Assembly: GCA_036852015.1 (NCBI GenBank)
Contig: JAANDG010000635.1
Span: 1-64,000 of the forward strand
DNA: 64,000 nt
DNA from: Pelodera strongyloides
Taxonomy: Eukaryota; Nematoda; Chromadorea; Rhabditida; Rhabditidae
Direction: 5' to 3'
Under the pieces are notes generated by a model. That model did no database searches. It was not told where the DNA came from and saw nothing but the letters and a program-made list of their open reading frames with translations. Both the position numbers and the translations under genes were made by a program. Below are positions 1 through 11,395 of this stretch, in pieces. Position 1 is the first letter of the stretch, and each line of letters starts with the position of its first letter.

Positions 1-1120
1 ATGTTGCAGCAGCTTCGGCTGGAAAGCGCTGCAACATTCTGTTATATTTATTAGTACGCTACCAAAAAAGTAAAGCGCCCCATTTTAAACACAACAGTCT
101 GTTTTACTTATCAATTTGCTAGCAACATGTACAGTCAGCTACATGAATGTTGCAGCAGCTTCGGCTGGAAAGCGCTGCAACATTCTGTTATATTTATTAG
201 TACGCTACCAAAAAAGGAAAGCGCCACATTTTAACCACAGCAGTCTGTTTTACTTGACCAATTTGGTAGCAACATGCATAGTCGTTGCATACGAATGTTG
301 CAGCAGCTTCTGCTGGAAAGCGCTGCAACATTCTGTTATATTTATTAGTACGCTACCAAAAAAGGAAAGCGCCACATTTTAAACCACAACAGTCTGTTTT
401 ACTTATCAATTTGCTAGCAACATGTACAGTCAGCTACATGCATGTTGCAGCAGCTTCGGCTGGAAAGCGCTGCAACATTCTGTTATATTTATTAGTACGC
501 TACTGACCAATTTGGTACAACATGTACAGTTATAAATGTTGCAAGCTTCTGCAAAGCGCTGCAACATTTTATCTGTTTTAACCACAGCAGCTTCGGTTAT
601 ATTTATTAGTACGCTACCAAAAAAGGAAAGCGCCACATTTTAACCACAGCAGTCTGTTTTACTTGACCAATTTGGTAGCAACATGCATAGTCGTTGCATA
701 CGAATGTTGCAGCAGCTTCGGCTGGAAAGCGCTGCAACATTCTGTTATATTTATTAGTACGCTACCAAAAAAGTAAAGCGCCCATTTTAAAACACAACAG
801 TCTGTTTTACTTATCAATTTGCTAGCAACATGTACAGTCAGCTACATGCATGTTGCAGCAGCTTCGGCTGGAAAGCGCTGCAACATTCTGTTATATTTAT
901 TAGTACGCTACCAAAAAAGGAAAGCGCCACATTTTAACCACAGCAGTCTGTTTTACTTGACCAATTTGGTAGCAACATGCATAGTCGTTGCATACGAATG
1001 TTGCAGCAGCTTCGGCTGGAAAGCGCTGCAACATTCCGTTATATTTATTAGTACGATACCGAAAAAAGGAAAGCCCTCCCATTATAAGCACAGTTTTTTT
1101 ATACAATTAAATATATAAAG
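1..1120. repeat. ~147-bp satellite with alternating unit types
   Basis: Eight units begin near 1, 147, 295, 442, 535 (degenerate), 704, 849 and 998, giving a period of 145-148 bp. Tails alternate between a form with TATCAATTTGCTAGCAACATG and one with TGACCAATTTGGTAGCAACA, so the higher-order unit is a ~295-bp dimer. Every unit starts with an inverted repeat, TGTTGCAGC and GCTGCAACA, enclosing AGC-TTCG-GCT, a possible UUCG tetraloop stem. The array is cut by the window start. Short open frames in it differ from unit to unit and are not taken as genes. Confidence 0.93.
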
Positions 1121-2423
1121 TGACATGTTTTAGGCATTGATACATTAAAGTACCTTTCTGGAATTATTTTTAGAGTCAGCTTTAATTTGTTTTCTGTTGT
1201 GAACCCGTTTTTGAACCGAAGTTGCACCGTTAGCACTCACTTTGGAAATCCACAACACATATGACCAGAAGAAGACTAAACCAGATACACCCTAATTCTG
1301 GCGTAGTCCGTCCTCCTTTTTTCAGATACGACCCACATCAAAAAAACAATCAAGCAAAGCAAAAGATAAAAAACAGATGGCTTAAAGCAAATATCCTGTT
1401 GAGTGTCCTTGTCACTTGGCAATTCCTGTATCTTGTCCGCGTCCGTGTTAGCGAGTGGACTGTACTTCTAAAAAATACACACATTACTGTAGCGGAAGGG
1501 CTTCATTTAAATAACAACCCATTCCAAGAATTGTCTGTTTCTATTCTCTCACTGTACATGGTCCAATGTTATTAATGTTGTTTCATTGAAACCCAAAAGA
1601 TGCAGCATGTTTCATAAGCACAAAATACGTAGAAGTATATGTATTTTCTAAAACATAAACTCTTAGACAAAAGTGTTTCACTGGGAGCATGCAGCCATTA
1701 GCACTTGTGGCAAACGACTTATTAAACTACGACATCTTCACACAAAAAAAAACTCCAGGTGATAGGATTTCTATTTGTTAGATGAAAAAAGCTTCCCCAG
1801 GCCCCTAAACATGATGAAAAACTGAACAAAAAAAAATAAACCAGAATACGAGATTTTTCGAAATGTTGCATCCGTACGCACCTGTTAGTTATTACAGCTA
1901 TTTCTCGCAGCGTTCGCTAATCTTCACGCAGCATTCCACATCTTCAGAACTGTAGGTTGGCGAGGAACTCATTGAACAGAACCTGTAAGCTGTTACTTAG
2001 TGTTAGGCTGCCTTGGCGGATCAAACCATGCAGCATTTTTCAGGAGCAGTTACAATAAAAAAAGGAAATTCTCCAGGTAAAAGGAGAAAGCAATCTGAAG
2101 GACTCGAAAATCTGAAGGACTTGGCCACAGAGTTTTATAGCCGCGCGCCTATATTTTCAATGGACTCACCGTTCATGTCAATATCAGAGTAATCATCGAT
2201 TACAACCGCGTCAACAAAAGGCACATTGTAAAAAAGTTTCTGGCATAGTGAACTACATAGTAGTACTCATACAGTTGCATAATTTCGCAATGAACACAAA
2301 ACGTTATTGTGAGATTACTGGACCTGATCGCTTATCCTAGTGCTCAATGATTTGGACCATATCATAAAACAAAATCATGCTGCATCACATAGGATGAAAT
2401 TCTGGTAGATTTAAAATTGGTTG
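1121..2423. other. No recognisable gene
   Basis: AT-rich sequence with several A-runs between two tandem arrays. The longest open frame, 1261-1575 (+), would give a 104-residue basic peptide with a short hydrophobic stretch (NILLSVLVTWQFLYLV). It has no family I recognise, no flanking splice signals that help it and no repeat relatives here. I treat it as chance. Confidence 0.6.
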
Positions 2424-3240
2424 CGATCAGCAAGTCGATAGCACATCCTTCTCTGCCATAATAACCAAGGTCCCTTGGTATCAACGATCGGTGAGTCCTC
2501 GCCAATTCCTCTTCTGCGACGGTAACCAAGGTACCTTGGTGTTAAACGATAGGAGAGTCCTCTCCGCTTCCTTCACTGTGGTGATAACCAAGGTCCCTTG
2601 GTATCAACGATCGGTGAGTCCTCGCCAATTATTCTTCTGCGACGGTAACCAAGGTACCTTGGTGTTAAACGATAGGAGAGTCCTCTCCGCTTCCTTCACT
2701 GTGGTGATAACCAAGGTCCCTTGGTATCAACGATCGGTGAGTCCTCGCCAATTATTCTTCTGCGACGGTAACCAAGGTACCTTGGTGTTAAACGATAGGA
2801 GAGTCCTCTCCGCTTCCTTCACTGTGGTGATAACCAAGGTCCCTGGGTATCAACGATCGGTGAGTCCTCGCCAATTATTCTTCTGCGACGGTAACCAAGG
2901 TACCTTGGTGTTAAACGATAGGAGAGTCCTCTCCGCTTCCTTCACTGTGGTGATAACCAAGGTCCCTTGGTATCAACGATCGGTGAGTCCTCGCCAATTA
3001 TTCTTCTGCGACGGTAACCAAGTTACCTTGGTGTTAAACGATAGGAGAGTCCTCTCCGCTTCCTTCACTGTGGTGATGACCAAGGTCCCTTGGTATCAAC
3101 GATCGGTGAGTCCTCGCCAATTTCTCTTCTGCTACGGTAACCAAGGTACCTTGGTGTTAAACGATCAGCAAGTCGATAGCACGTCCTTTTCTGCGAAAAT
3201 AACCAAGGTCCCTTGGTATCAACAATCGGTGAGTAGTCCT
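2424..3240. repeat. 123-bp tandem repeat built from two ~61-bp halves
   Basis: The phrase GGTCCCTTGGTATCAACGAT recurs at 2469, 2592, 2715, 2838, 2961, 3084 and 3207, a period of 123 bp. Each unit has two diverged halves, each centred on a palindrome: ACCAAGGTCCCTTGGT (one central mismatch) and ACCAAGGTACCTTGGT (perfect, 16 bp). A different half-unit with ATCAGCAAGTCGATAGCAC sits at both edges (about 2427 and 3164). Because 123 is divisible by three, one frame (2491-3330, +) stays open across the array as a 41-residue repeat. That alone is not evidence of coding. Confidence 0.93.
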
Positions 3241-3479
3241 CACCAATTCCTCCCTGCCCACTTCAGTCCAACGTCCGTTGGCATGAGCAGGGAGAAATAT
3301 GAATATTCAGCAGGAATATACTTCACCTAACGTCCGCTAGATTCAGTTAGCAGTAGTAACTTCAGCACGGTAGTTTAGCTCTTGAATCAAAGCTGGTTCC
3401 TCCTCAGCGTTTGCTGAGAGTGGCAGTCGATAGTCGTATTCTCCCAGCCTTTTCCTTGCGCGGAGGCTGTGCAGAGCCA

Positions 3480-3975
3480 ATCACTGGGTTGGCTCGGTGT
3501 ATTGCTCCGAGAGTTGAAGCTGAATATAGAGGAATAGAGAATACAGAGTACGGGGATCTGCGCGCGAAATTTGTGATCGGTCGCTGAATAATCCGCTCTG
3601 GGTTGGGTGGTGGGCCCTGTTTCGAGACGTGAAGCTGACTGCAGAGGGAGCAGAGCGTGCAGAGTACAGCGGCGTGCGCGCAATTCCTGCTTGGGCGTCG
3701 AATAATCAATATGGGCTTGATTTCTTTTCACAAGGGTCGGTAGGCCCTGTGTGGTAATGCAACAGGGTACAGTGGAGTATGGGGAAAGAATCTTCGAATA
3801 TCGCAAATAAACCAACTCCTAGTTAGCTGGACTAGAGTTTGAATCAGTGTGGGGAACCAATCACCCAACAATTTCCGCCAATAAAATAACGCTCAGTGTC
3901 CTGGACTAGAGTTCTTTATTGCGGGGAAACAGTCACCCGTTATTACTCGCCGATAAAGAATATTACGCGGGGGCT
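3480..3975. repeat. Diverged short tandem duplications
   Basis: Two related ~118-bp segments (about 3490-3620 and 3621-3740) share GTGAAGCTGA-like and GCAGAGTAC-like blocks and a GGCCCTGT block. A second pair about 74 bp apart starts with CTGGACTAGAGTT at 3827 and 3901, followed in both by a GGGGAA..AGTCACCC-type block. Both are weak, old duplications with no gene in them. Confidence 0.6.
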
Positions 3976-5089
3976 CGAGTTCGTTTCCCGGACGGTGCAA
4001 CATGTTACAATCATATATGCATGTACAATAATAATGTGCAGATAACATACGGTATGGATACCGATATCGAAGTAGTAGTTGACTATTGTCGATTAATCAA
4101 CATTTCTTTCATAGACACCGCCGAAGTTAAGGTAATAGTAATTGACGTCTTGAATGCAAGAATCGACGCAAAGCAAACCAAAGTCCAATCAATCAGAGTA
4201 CAAATGTAGGCCTACAGCCAGAAGTTAGGGGATTGATGTTTCTGTCTAACTCTTTTCCTACTCATTGGCTTCTACGCACCCTCGCACGCTCTCTCCCCGT
4301 CGGTCCTCTCTGGTCGCCCTCCTCCGAGCAGGGGGTGCATAGGGTTGTTAAAAGCTAAAAAAAGGGGGAAAACCCCAGGGAAATAAGCTAGTCATTTGGG
4401 GGGAAGAGTCAAGGAACTTGGGTTCCTTGACATACAAAGTTGTTAACTATAGGAACCTTACTCACCCAATTCATGTCCAGGGACAAGTTGATGAATATAT
4501 GGGACTGCGCGCCACTTGAGAACCGGAAAACACGATCCATGCATGCAGATTTTTGGCCATTGTTTCGTTAACAAACGGTATCGCAACCCGTTCGCGAACC
4601 TAAAATAAAAGATGTTAGTAGTGAAACACACTTAGGCAACAAGGCAAAGGGTTCATTCAGTGTAATTTTTTGTACTGAAACAATTGTTAAAAACAAGCAA
4701 CCCTAGCGATATACATCGCGAATATTTGAGAATGTATCTGTAGCAAGGTTACGCCAATTCAAATGTTTTTTTCCACTGAACACGTTGAAAAAAGCAGTTA
4801 CCGTCTTACATTTTTCGGGTTTCTCTCGTGAAAATGACGGTATGGAGTATGGATGGGTGCACAAAAGTCGCATCAACTTTCGTGAAGTAGTTGTGTGTTG
4901 AAGTACATTTTTCTAAAGATTTTAGAACCATATTGAAATAAAATCGAAGTACACTCTCGGTTCTCTAGCAGACATTGTTATTACCTTTGGTTGTAAAGTT
5001 TTATGAGACTTTAAATAAAACAATAAATTATCAAAATAGTAATTTATGTGCTAGTCCTACAAACGGGACAAACACCAAAAGAAAAAGAC
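3976..5089. other. No recognisable gene
   Basis: An open frame at 3919-4209 (+, 96 residues) has no recognisable motif. The stretch holds a short G-rich/purine-rich piece (about 4325-4415) and otherwise AT-rich sequence. No RNA gene or transposon end was seen. Confidence 0.55.
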
Positions 5090-6830
5090 AAACCTTTCTC
5101 GTCCTGCCATAGAAATAAGCGGCGATGACGGGCATTTCTGTTGGCCATTCGAATTGTCTGTTCAGCGGTTTAGCCCATTGCTTAAAAAAGTGAAAATATC
5201 AAATAACATAATTGATTATTAGTGGCTGACTAACTGTATATAATCTAATTCTACGTCCTGAGCCTTACTTCGCACACAATTTTTCGCACAAAAAAAACAG
5301 CGGGAGTGTTCCCCACAATGCTCCATTTGACTTGCCGAGAAAGAATGCATTCGGAGCACCTTGAGATAAATGTTGACCATTTTGAAATGAAAATGAATCA
5401 GACTTCCGGGGTTCCCTCACATGTGTCTTGTATTATTTTGGGGTGAAATTTTGTAAGTGAGGATAAATAAAACTATAAGCTACGAAATTCGTTTAATCTA
5501 GGCCAACCAGAAAGATGGATAAATAACAAAAGAAGGAATACTAACCGTTATCATCCTTCCATGGAAGTTAGCTGTCCATGGCAGGCATCTGTTGTTGGAA
5601 ATCCGAATTGTGCGTTCAGAGTTCGGCCGATGCTGAATTAGTAAGAAATATCGGATAACGTAATTTATTGATAATAGGTTCTTGATTTAACGGTGATGTT
5701 TCAGTTAACTTACAAGGTAAATTCTACGTCGTTATTGAACCTATTTCGTCGAATTAAAACAATACCCACAGTGGGTGGTGTTCCCCACGCAACTCCAGTT
5801 GACTTAGTAGCCGAATGCATCCGGAGTAGAGTTTCCATCGAATCCCGTTCTAAATATACTAAGAAAATAAGAAGAAGAATAAGAAGAAGGAGAAGAACAA
5901 TAAAACTATTACAAATTAGTCATACATGAAAATCAATAGAGGAAGGATCTTGACTAAATAAAATGTGCACAAAATATGTTGAACAGATCGGACAGCATGG
6001 ATTGTGTTGCATTTCTCTTGATCTTCTATGCGAAGAAAAAAAGAACAGGAAAAGTAACAAAAGTAAAACTAACCTTCGTCATCGTTCCATGGAATGAATC
6101 GCACCGTCGAGGGCATCTGCAGTTGACCATTCGAATTGCGCGTTCAGCCCATTGCTCAATGAGTAAAACACATCGGATAACATAACTTATTATTGATTGT
6201 ACAGCATTTAAAGCCGTAAGCTAACGGTGTGGTTTCAGTTAACTAACTACATTCAAAGTAATACTTCCTTATTAGACCCATTTCATCGAATTATAACAAT
6301 ACCCACAGTGGGTGGTGTTCCCCACACTGCTCCAATTGACTTGACCGCCGCATATATCCGGATGACAGTTGCTGTTCAATGTCGTTTCTAAAAAGTTACT
6401 CTTATTGTTAGCCACTTATAGGAAAGTAGAGGAAAGAACTCGATGAAAGCGGGTAGATGGAGGTATTTCGCTTGCAGAGGAAAAGGTGCTCAATTGCTAT
6501 CCCTGGAAAAGGCAAACTAATGGTAAGTGAACTCAAAACTCAGCAGACCCAAGCATTTCAGGACTACGGGTACGGGACCCGCGCGGACTTCGGCTCTTTT
6601 GCGATGACGGCTCTAACCTTAACCGTTGAAGCTTCATATGCTTACTTTTTATTCGTATAAAATATAACAATACCCGCAGTGTGTGGTGTTCCCAATGCTC
6701 CTCCAATTGACTTGGGGGAGGTAACATCCTGAACCGAGTTTCCTTTCTATGTCGTTCTAAATAATACAAAAATGATGATGATGACATAATAATATTATTA
6801 GTCAATTACGAACAACCATGGAGAGATACA
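5090..6830. repeat. Diverged ~0.45-0.53-kb tandem repeat, about four units
   Basis: Shared blocks recur in order: a CCATGGAA/GGCATCTG block, an ATTCG..TTG(C/T)G(C/T)GTTCAG block (about 5160, 5610, 6141), a block like ATCGGATAACATAA, a TTTCAGTTAACTTAC block and an ACAATACCCACAGTGGGTGG / GTTCCCCAC block (about 5300, 5765, 6297, 6668). Units differ by many substitutions and indels. The short open frames inside are not shared between units, so no gene is called. Note that TTTCAGTTAACT could mimic a splice acceptor. Confidence 0.75.
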
Positions 6831-7144
6831 TGAACATTAAATAAAATGCGCAAAACAATTCTGAACCAACATTGCCTTCATTGCTCTGCCCTTGCTTTGC
6901 ACTGCGGAGATCGATTTGATAACTATGAGGGGAAAAAAACGCCCCGAGTACGCTAAAATTACGTTGGCCAACATATTTAGCGTACCACACCGGGAGATTT
7001 ACACAACATGTCACAGAAGATTCCAGCAGAAACTAGTGTTACACGCTAAGCGCTTTATTTCCGAAGAAGTAGAGCACGAAAAAGATTTTTGGAATGAGAG
7101 TCAGGTGCGCTAAATTAATTCGGCCGAAATAACTTAGCGCATCC
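6831..7144. other. Spacer between two repeat families
   Basis: Unique-looking sequence joining the ~0.5-kb repeats and the 75-bp repeats. Only short overlapping open frames on both strands; no feature supported. Confidence 0.5.
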
Positions 7145-7605
7145 AACATAAGATAGCAGTGTAGCTGGGCCACAGAAGTTTCCAGCAGGCACTGCTGTGA
7201 CGCGCCTGCACACAACGGGCGGTTTAAAAAACAGTGTAGCTGGGCCACAGAAGTTTCCAGCAGGTACTTTTGTGGCACGCCTACACTGAAGGGGCGGTTT
7301 AAAAAACAGTGTAGCTGGGCCACAGAAGTTTCCGGCAAATACTTATGTGACACGCCTACACTAAAGGGGCGGATTATAAAACAGTGTAGCTGGGCCACAG
7401 AAGTCTCCAGCAGGTACCTCTGTGACACGCCTACACTAAACGGGTGGTTTAAAAAACAGTGTAGCTGCGCCACAGAAGTTTCCAGCAGGTACCTCTGTGA
7501 CACGCCTACACTAAACGGGCGGTTTAAAAAACAGTGTAGCTGGGTCACAGAAGTTTCCAGCAGGTACTTCTGTGACACGCCTACACTAAAAGGGCGGTTT
7601 CAAAT
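7145..7605. repeat. 75-bp tandem repeat, each unit a long hairpin
   Basis: CAGTGTAGCTG recurs at about 7157, 7232, 7306, 7382, 7457 and 7532 (six units, 75-bp period). Each unit can fold on itself: AGTGTAG pairs with CTACACT, and inside that CACAGAAGT pairs with ACTTCTGTG around an 11-nt loop, with a 6+6-nt internal loop between the two stems. The period is divisible by three, so a minus-strand frame (7578-7039) stays open and gives a 25-residue peptide repeat (core RPFSVGVSQ.YLLETSVAQL). I take it as a consequence of period length, not as a gene. Confidence 0.92.
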
Positions 7606-7963
7606 AGAAAAACACGAAAAGCCCTTTTTGAGTTCGAGTAAGGCGCACTTGCTAATTAGTTCATTAACTAATCGCAAAAAAATGCTCATCTTCCGCAGCC
7701 TCCAGCAAAAGCTGTGGGAAGACTACTTTTTTTTTTTGTTTTTTTTTTTTTGGAGAGGTGTCTACCAAAAAACAAGTGCAAGAGCAAAGGCAGAGCGATT
7801 TGCACAACTCTTATACTCATATTTTATACGTGTTTTAAATAAATTAACTTATCTGTGTCACTTTTGAATTCCCGTTTAGCCTGCGTATTTTCCTTGACTG
7901 AACTCTCGCGACTTCCACCTAAGAATCATAAAAATTAACGTTCATTACACCTGCACTCCCTCC
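7606..7963. other. T-run and spacer
   Basis: Holds a T-rich run near 7729-7751 and no supported gene. It separates the hairpin repeat from the C-rich tract. Confidence 0.5.
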
Positions 7964-8413
7964 CACCCAAAACCCCCTAAACCCCTAAATCACCTAAATC
8001 ACCTAAAGCCCCTAACCCCCTAACCCCCTACCCCCTTCACTTGACACCCCCAAATCCGACACCCCCAAACCCCTACACGGGACCCCTATAACCCCCCCCA
8101 CCAAAACCCCCTAAACCCCAAAAACCCTAAAACCCCTACAACCCCCCCAAAACCCCCAACACCCCCTACACCCCACCCCCTAAAACCCCCTACACCAATA
8201 CACCCCCTACACAACCCAAACACCCCCCCCCTAAGCCCCCTACGAAACCCCCCCCACAACCGCCCCCCAACCCCCCCCCCCAAACCCCCCCCCCCCCTAC
8301 CCCCCCGACACTCCCCCCCGCACCCCCCCCTACACCCCCCCTCCACCCCTGACCCCCCCCCCAAAACCCCCCCACCCCCCCCCACCCCCCAAAAGACCCC
8401 CCCCCCCCCCCCC
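7964..8413. repeat. C-rich, nearly G-free low-complexity tract
   Basis: About 450 bp composed of runs of C separated by A/T, beginning with CCCCTAAA and ATCACCTAA-like short repeats and becoming almost pure C with ACCCC interruptions. The minus strand is therefore a series of G-runs with quadruplex potential. It resembles a degenerate telomere-type repeat (TTAGG plus extra G) but has no regular unit and lies inside a contig. Open frames here (glycine/tryptophan-rich on the minus strand) are composition artefacts. Long homopolymers make the exact sequence uncertain. Confidence 0.9.
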
Positions 8414-8419
8414 ACAATT

Positions 8420-11395
8420 CACAGGAAATTCACAGAAATGTAAGTAAAAAGTTAGTCATGATATGTACAGGACTATTTACAGAGAGTGAGTAACATGAAA
8501 GATGAAACTATTTACAGGACTAATTACAGAAAGGTGAGTGCCAACAAAAGTTAATGATAATGAAGTAAACTATTACTGGACTATTTACAGAAGTGAGTGC
8601 CAACAAGAGTTAATGATAAATAGAATAAACTATTTACAGGACTAATTACAGAAAGGTGAGTGCCAACAAAAGTTAATGATAATGAAGTAAACTATTTACA
8701 GGACTATTTACAGAGAAGTGAGTGCCAACAAGAGTTAATGATAAATAGAATAAACTATTTACAGGACTAATTACAGAAAGGTGAGTGCCAACAAAAGTTA
8801 ATGATAATGAAGTAAACTATGTACAGGACTATTTACAGAGAAGTGAGTGCCAACAAGAGTTAATGATAAAAAGAATAAACTATTTACAGGACTAATTACA
8901 GAAAGGTGAGTGCCAACAAAAGTTAATGATAATGAAGTAAACTATGTACAGGACTATTTACAGAGAAGTGAGTGCCAACAAGAGTTAATGATAATGAAGT
9001 AAACTATGTACAGGACTAATTACAGAAAGGTGAGTGCCAACAAAAGTTAATGATAATGAAGTAAACTATGTACAGGACTATTTACAGAGAAGTGAGTGAC
9101 AACAAGAGTTAATGATAAAAAATGTTTGCAGGTCTATCTACAGCAAGGTGAGTGCCAACAAAAGTTAATGATAATGAAGTAAACTATTTACTGGACTATT
9201 TACAGAAAGGTGAGTGCCAACAAGAGTTAATGATAAATAGAATAAACTATTTACAGGACTAATTACAGAAAGGTGAGTGCCAACAAAAGTTAATGATAAT
9301 GAAGTAAACTATGTACAGGACTATTTACAGAGAAGTGAGTGCCAACAAGAGTTAATGATAAATAGATGTAAACTATGTACAGAGAGGTGAGTGCCAAAAA
9401 AGTTAATATGAAAATTTACAGAGAAGTGAGTGCCAACAAGATAATGATAATGAATAAACTATGTACAGACTATTACAGAAAGGTGAGTGCCAACAAAAGT
9501 TAATGATAATGAAGTAAACTATTACTGGACTATTTACAGAAAGGTGAGTGCCAACAAAGTTAATGATAAATAAAGTAAAACTATTATATTTACAGAAGGT
9601 GAGGCCAACAAAAGTTAATGATAATAAGTAAACTATGGGACTATTACAGAAAGGAGTGCCAACAAAAGTTAATGAGATTACAGGACTATTTACAGAGAAG
9701 TGAGTGCCAACAAAAGTTAATGATAAAAAAAAAACATTTACAGACTAATTACAGAAAGGTGAGTGCCAACAAAAGTTAATGATAATGAAGTAAACTATGT
9801 ACAGGACTATTTACAGAGAAGTGAGTGCCAACAAGAGTTAATGATAATGAATAAACTATGTACAGGACTAATTACAGAAAGGTGAGTGCCAACAAAAGTT
9901 AATGATAATGAAGTAAACTATGTACAGGACTATTTACAGAGAAGTGAGTGCCAACGAGAGTTAATGATATAAAAAAAATTATTTACAGGTCTATTTACAT
10001 GAAGGTGAGTGCCAACGAGAGTTAATGATATAAAAAAAAACTATTTACAGGTCTATTTACAGAAAGGTGAGTGCCAACAAAAGTTAATGATGATGAAGTA
10101 AACTATGTACAGGACTATTTACAGAGAAGAGAGTGCCAACAAGAGTTAATGATAAAAAAAACTATTTACAGGTCTATTTACAGAAAGGTGAGTGCCAACA
10201 AAAGTTAATGATAATGAAGTAAACTATTTACAGGTCTATTTACATGAAGGTGAGTGCCAACGAGAGTTAATGATATAAAAAAAAACTATTTACAGGTCTA
10301 TTTACAGAAAGGTGAGTGCCAACAAAAGTTAATGATAATGAAGTAAACTATGTACAGGACTATTTACAGAGAAGTGAGTGCCAACAAGAGTTAATGATAA
10401 AAAAAATGTTTGCAGGTCTATTTACAGCAAGGTGAGTGCCAACGAGAGTTAATGAATAAAAAAAAAAACTTTTACAGGTCTACAGAAAGGTGAGTGCCAA
10501 CAAAAGTAATGATAATGAAGTAAACTATGTACAGGACTATTTACAGAAAGTGAGTGCCAACAAGAGTTAATGATAAAAAAAATGTTTGCAGGTCTATTTA
10601 CAGCAAGGTGAGTGCCAACGAGAGTTAATGATATAAAAAAACTATTTACAGGTCTATTTACAGAAAGGTGAGTGCCAACAAAAGTTAATGATAATGAAGT
10701 AAACTATGTACAGGACTATTTACAGAGAAGTGAGTGCCAACAAGAGTTAATGATAAAAAAAATGTTTGCAGGTCTATTTACAGCAAGGTGAGTGCCAACG
10801 AGAGTTAATGATATAAAAAAAAACTATTTACAGGAATATTTACAGAAAGGTGAGTGCCAACAAAAGTTAATGATAATGAAGTAAACTATGTACAGGACTA
10901 TTTACAGAGAAGTGAGTGCCAACAAGAGTTAATGATAAAAAAAAATGTTTGCAGGTCTATTTACAGCAAGGTGAGTGCCAACGAGAGTTAATGATATAAA
11001 AAAAAACTATTTACAGGACTATCTACAGAAAGGTGAGTGCCAACAAGAGTTATGATAATGAAGTAAACTATTTACAATACTATTTACAGAAAGATGAGTG
11101 CCAACAAGAGTTAATGATAAAAAAAATGTTTGCAGGTCTATTTACAGCAAGGTGAGTGCCAACGAGGGTTAATGATATAAAAAAACCATTTACAGGACTA
11201 TTTGCAGAAAGGTGAGTGCCAACAAGAGTTAATGACAAGAAAAACTATATACAGGACTATTTACAGAGATGCGAGTTCCAACAAGAGTTAATGATCAAAA
11301 ACTAACTATCACAGGACTATTTACAGAGAAGTTAGTACTAAACTGACTTAATGCTAACAAGTATAAATTATTCAAAGGAATATTCACAGACAAAT
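8420..11395. repeat. ~62-bp minisatellite with splice-site-like units
   Basis: Roughly 45-50 units by length. The basic unit runs GTGAGTGCCAACAA(A/G)AGTT, then AATGAT plus an A-rich stretch, CTAT(G/T)TACAG, then a ~16-nt linker (GACTATTTACAGAGAA or GACTAATTACAGAAAG) before the next GTGAGTGCC. Two unit forms alternate in the first part, so the higher-order period is ~124 bp; later units drift and gain A-runs and a TTTGCAGGTCTATTTACAG variant. Read on the plus strand each unit is a consensus 5' splice site, 46-47 nt, a (T)TACAG 3' splice site and a 16-nt mini-exon. No open frame spans it. Confidence 0.95.

Noticed and set aside
2491..3330. 279-codon open frame of 41-residue repeats
   Set aside because: It exists because the repeat period is a multiple of three. 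It has no signal peptide, promoter evidence or non-repeat domain, and edge half-units change the sequence abruptly.
7039..7578. Minus-strand frame of 25-residue repeats
   Set aside because: Period 75 keeps any stop-free frame open, and the hairpin symmetry of each unit explains the conservation better than coding.
7964..8413. True telomere
   Set aside because: Irregular unit, flanked on both sides by long sequence, and different from the TTAGGC repeat usual in nematodes.
8086..8417. Glycine/tryptophan-rich minus-strand frames
   Set aside because: Pure consequence of C-runs; shifts in homopolymer length would change them at once.
8420..11395. CRISPR array
   Set aside because: The units are continuous repeats with no unique spacers, in eukaryotic DNA.
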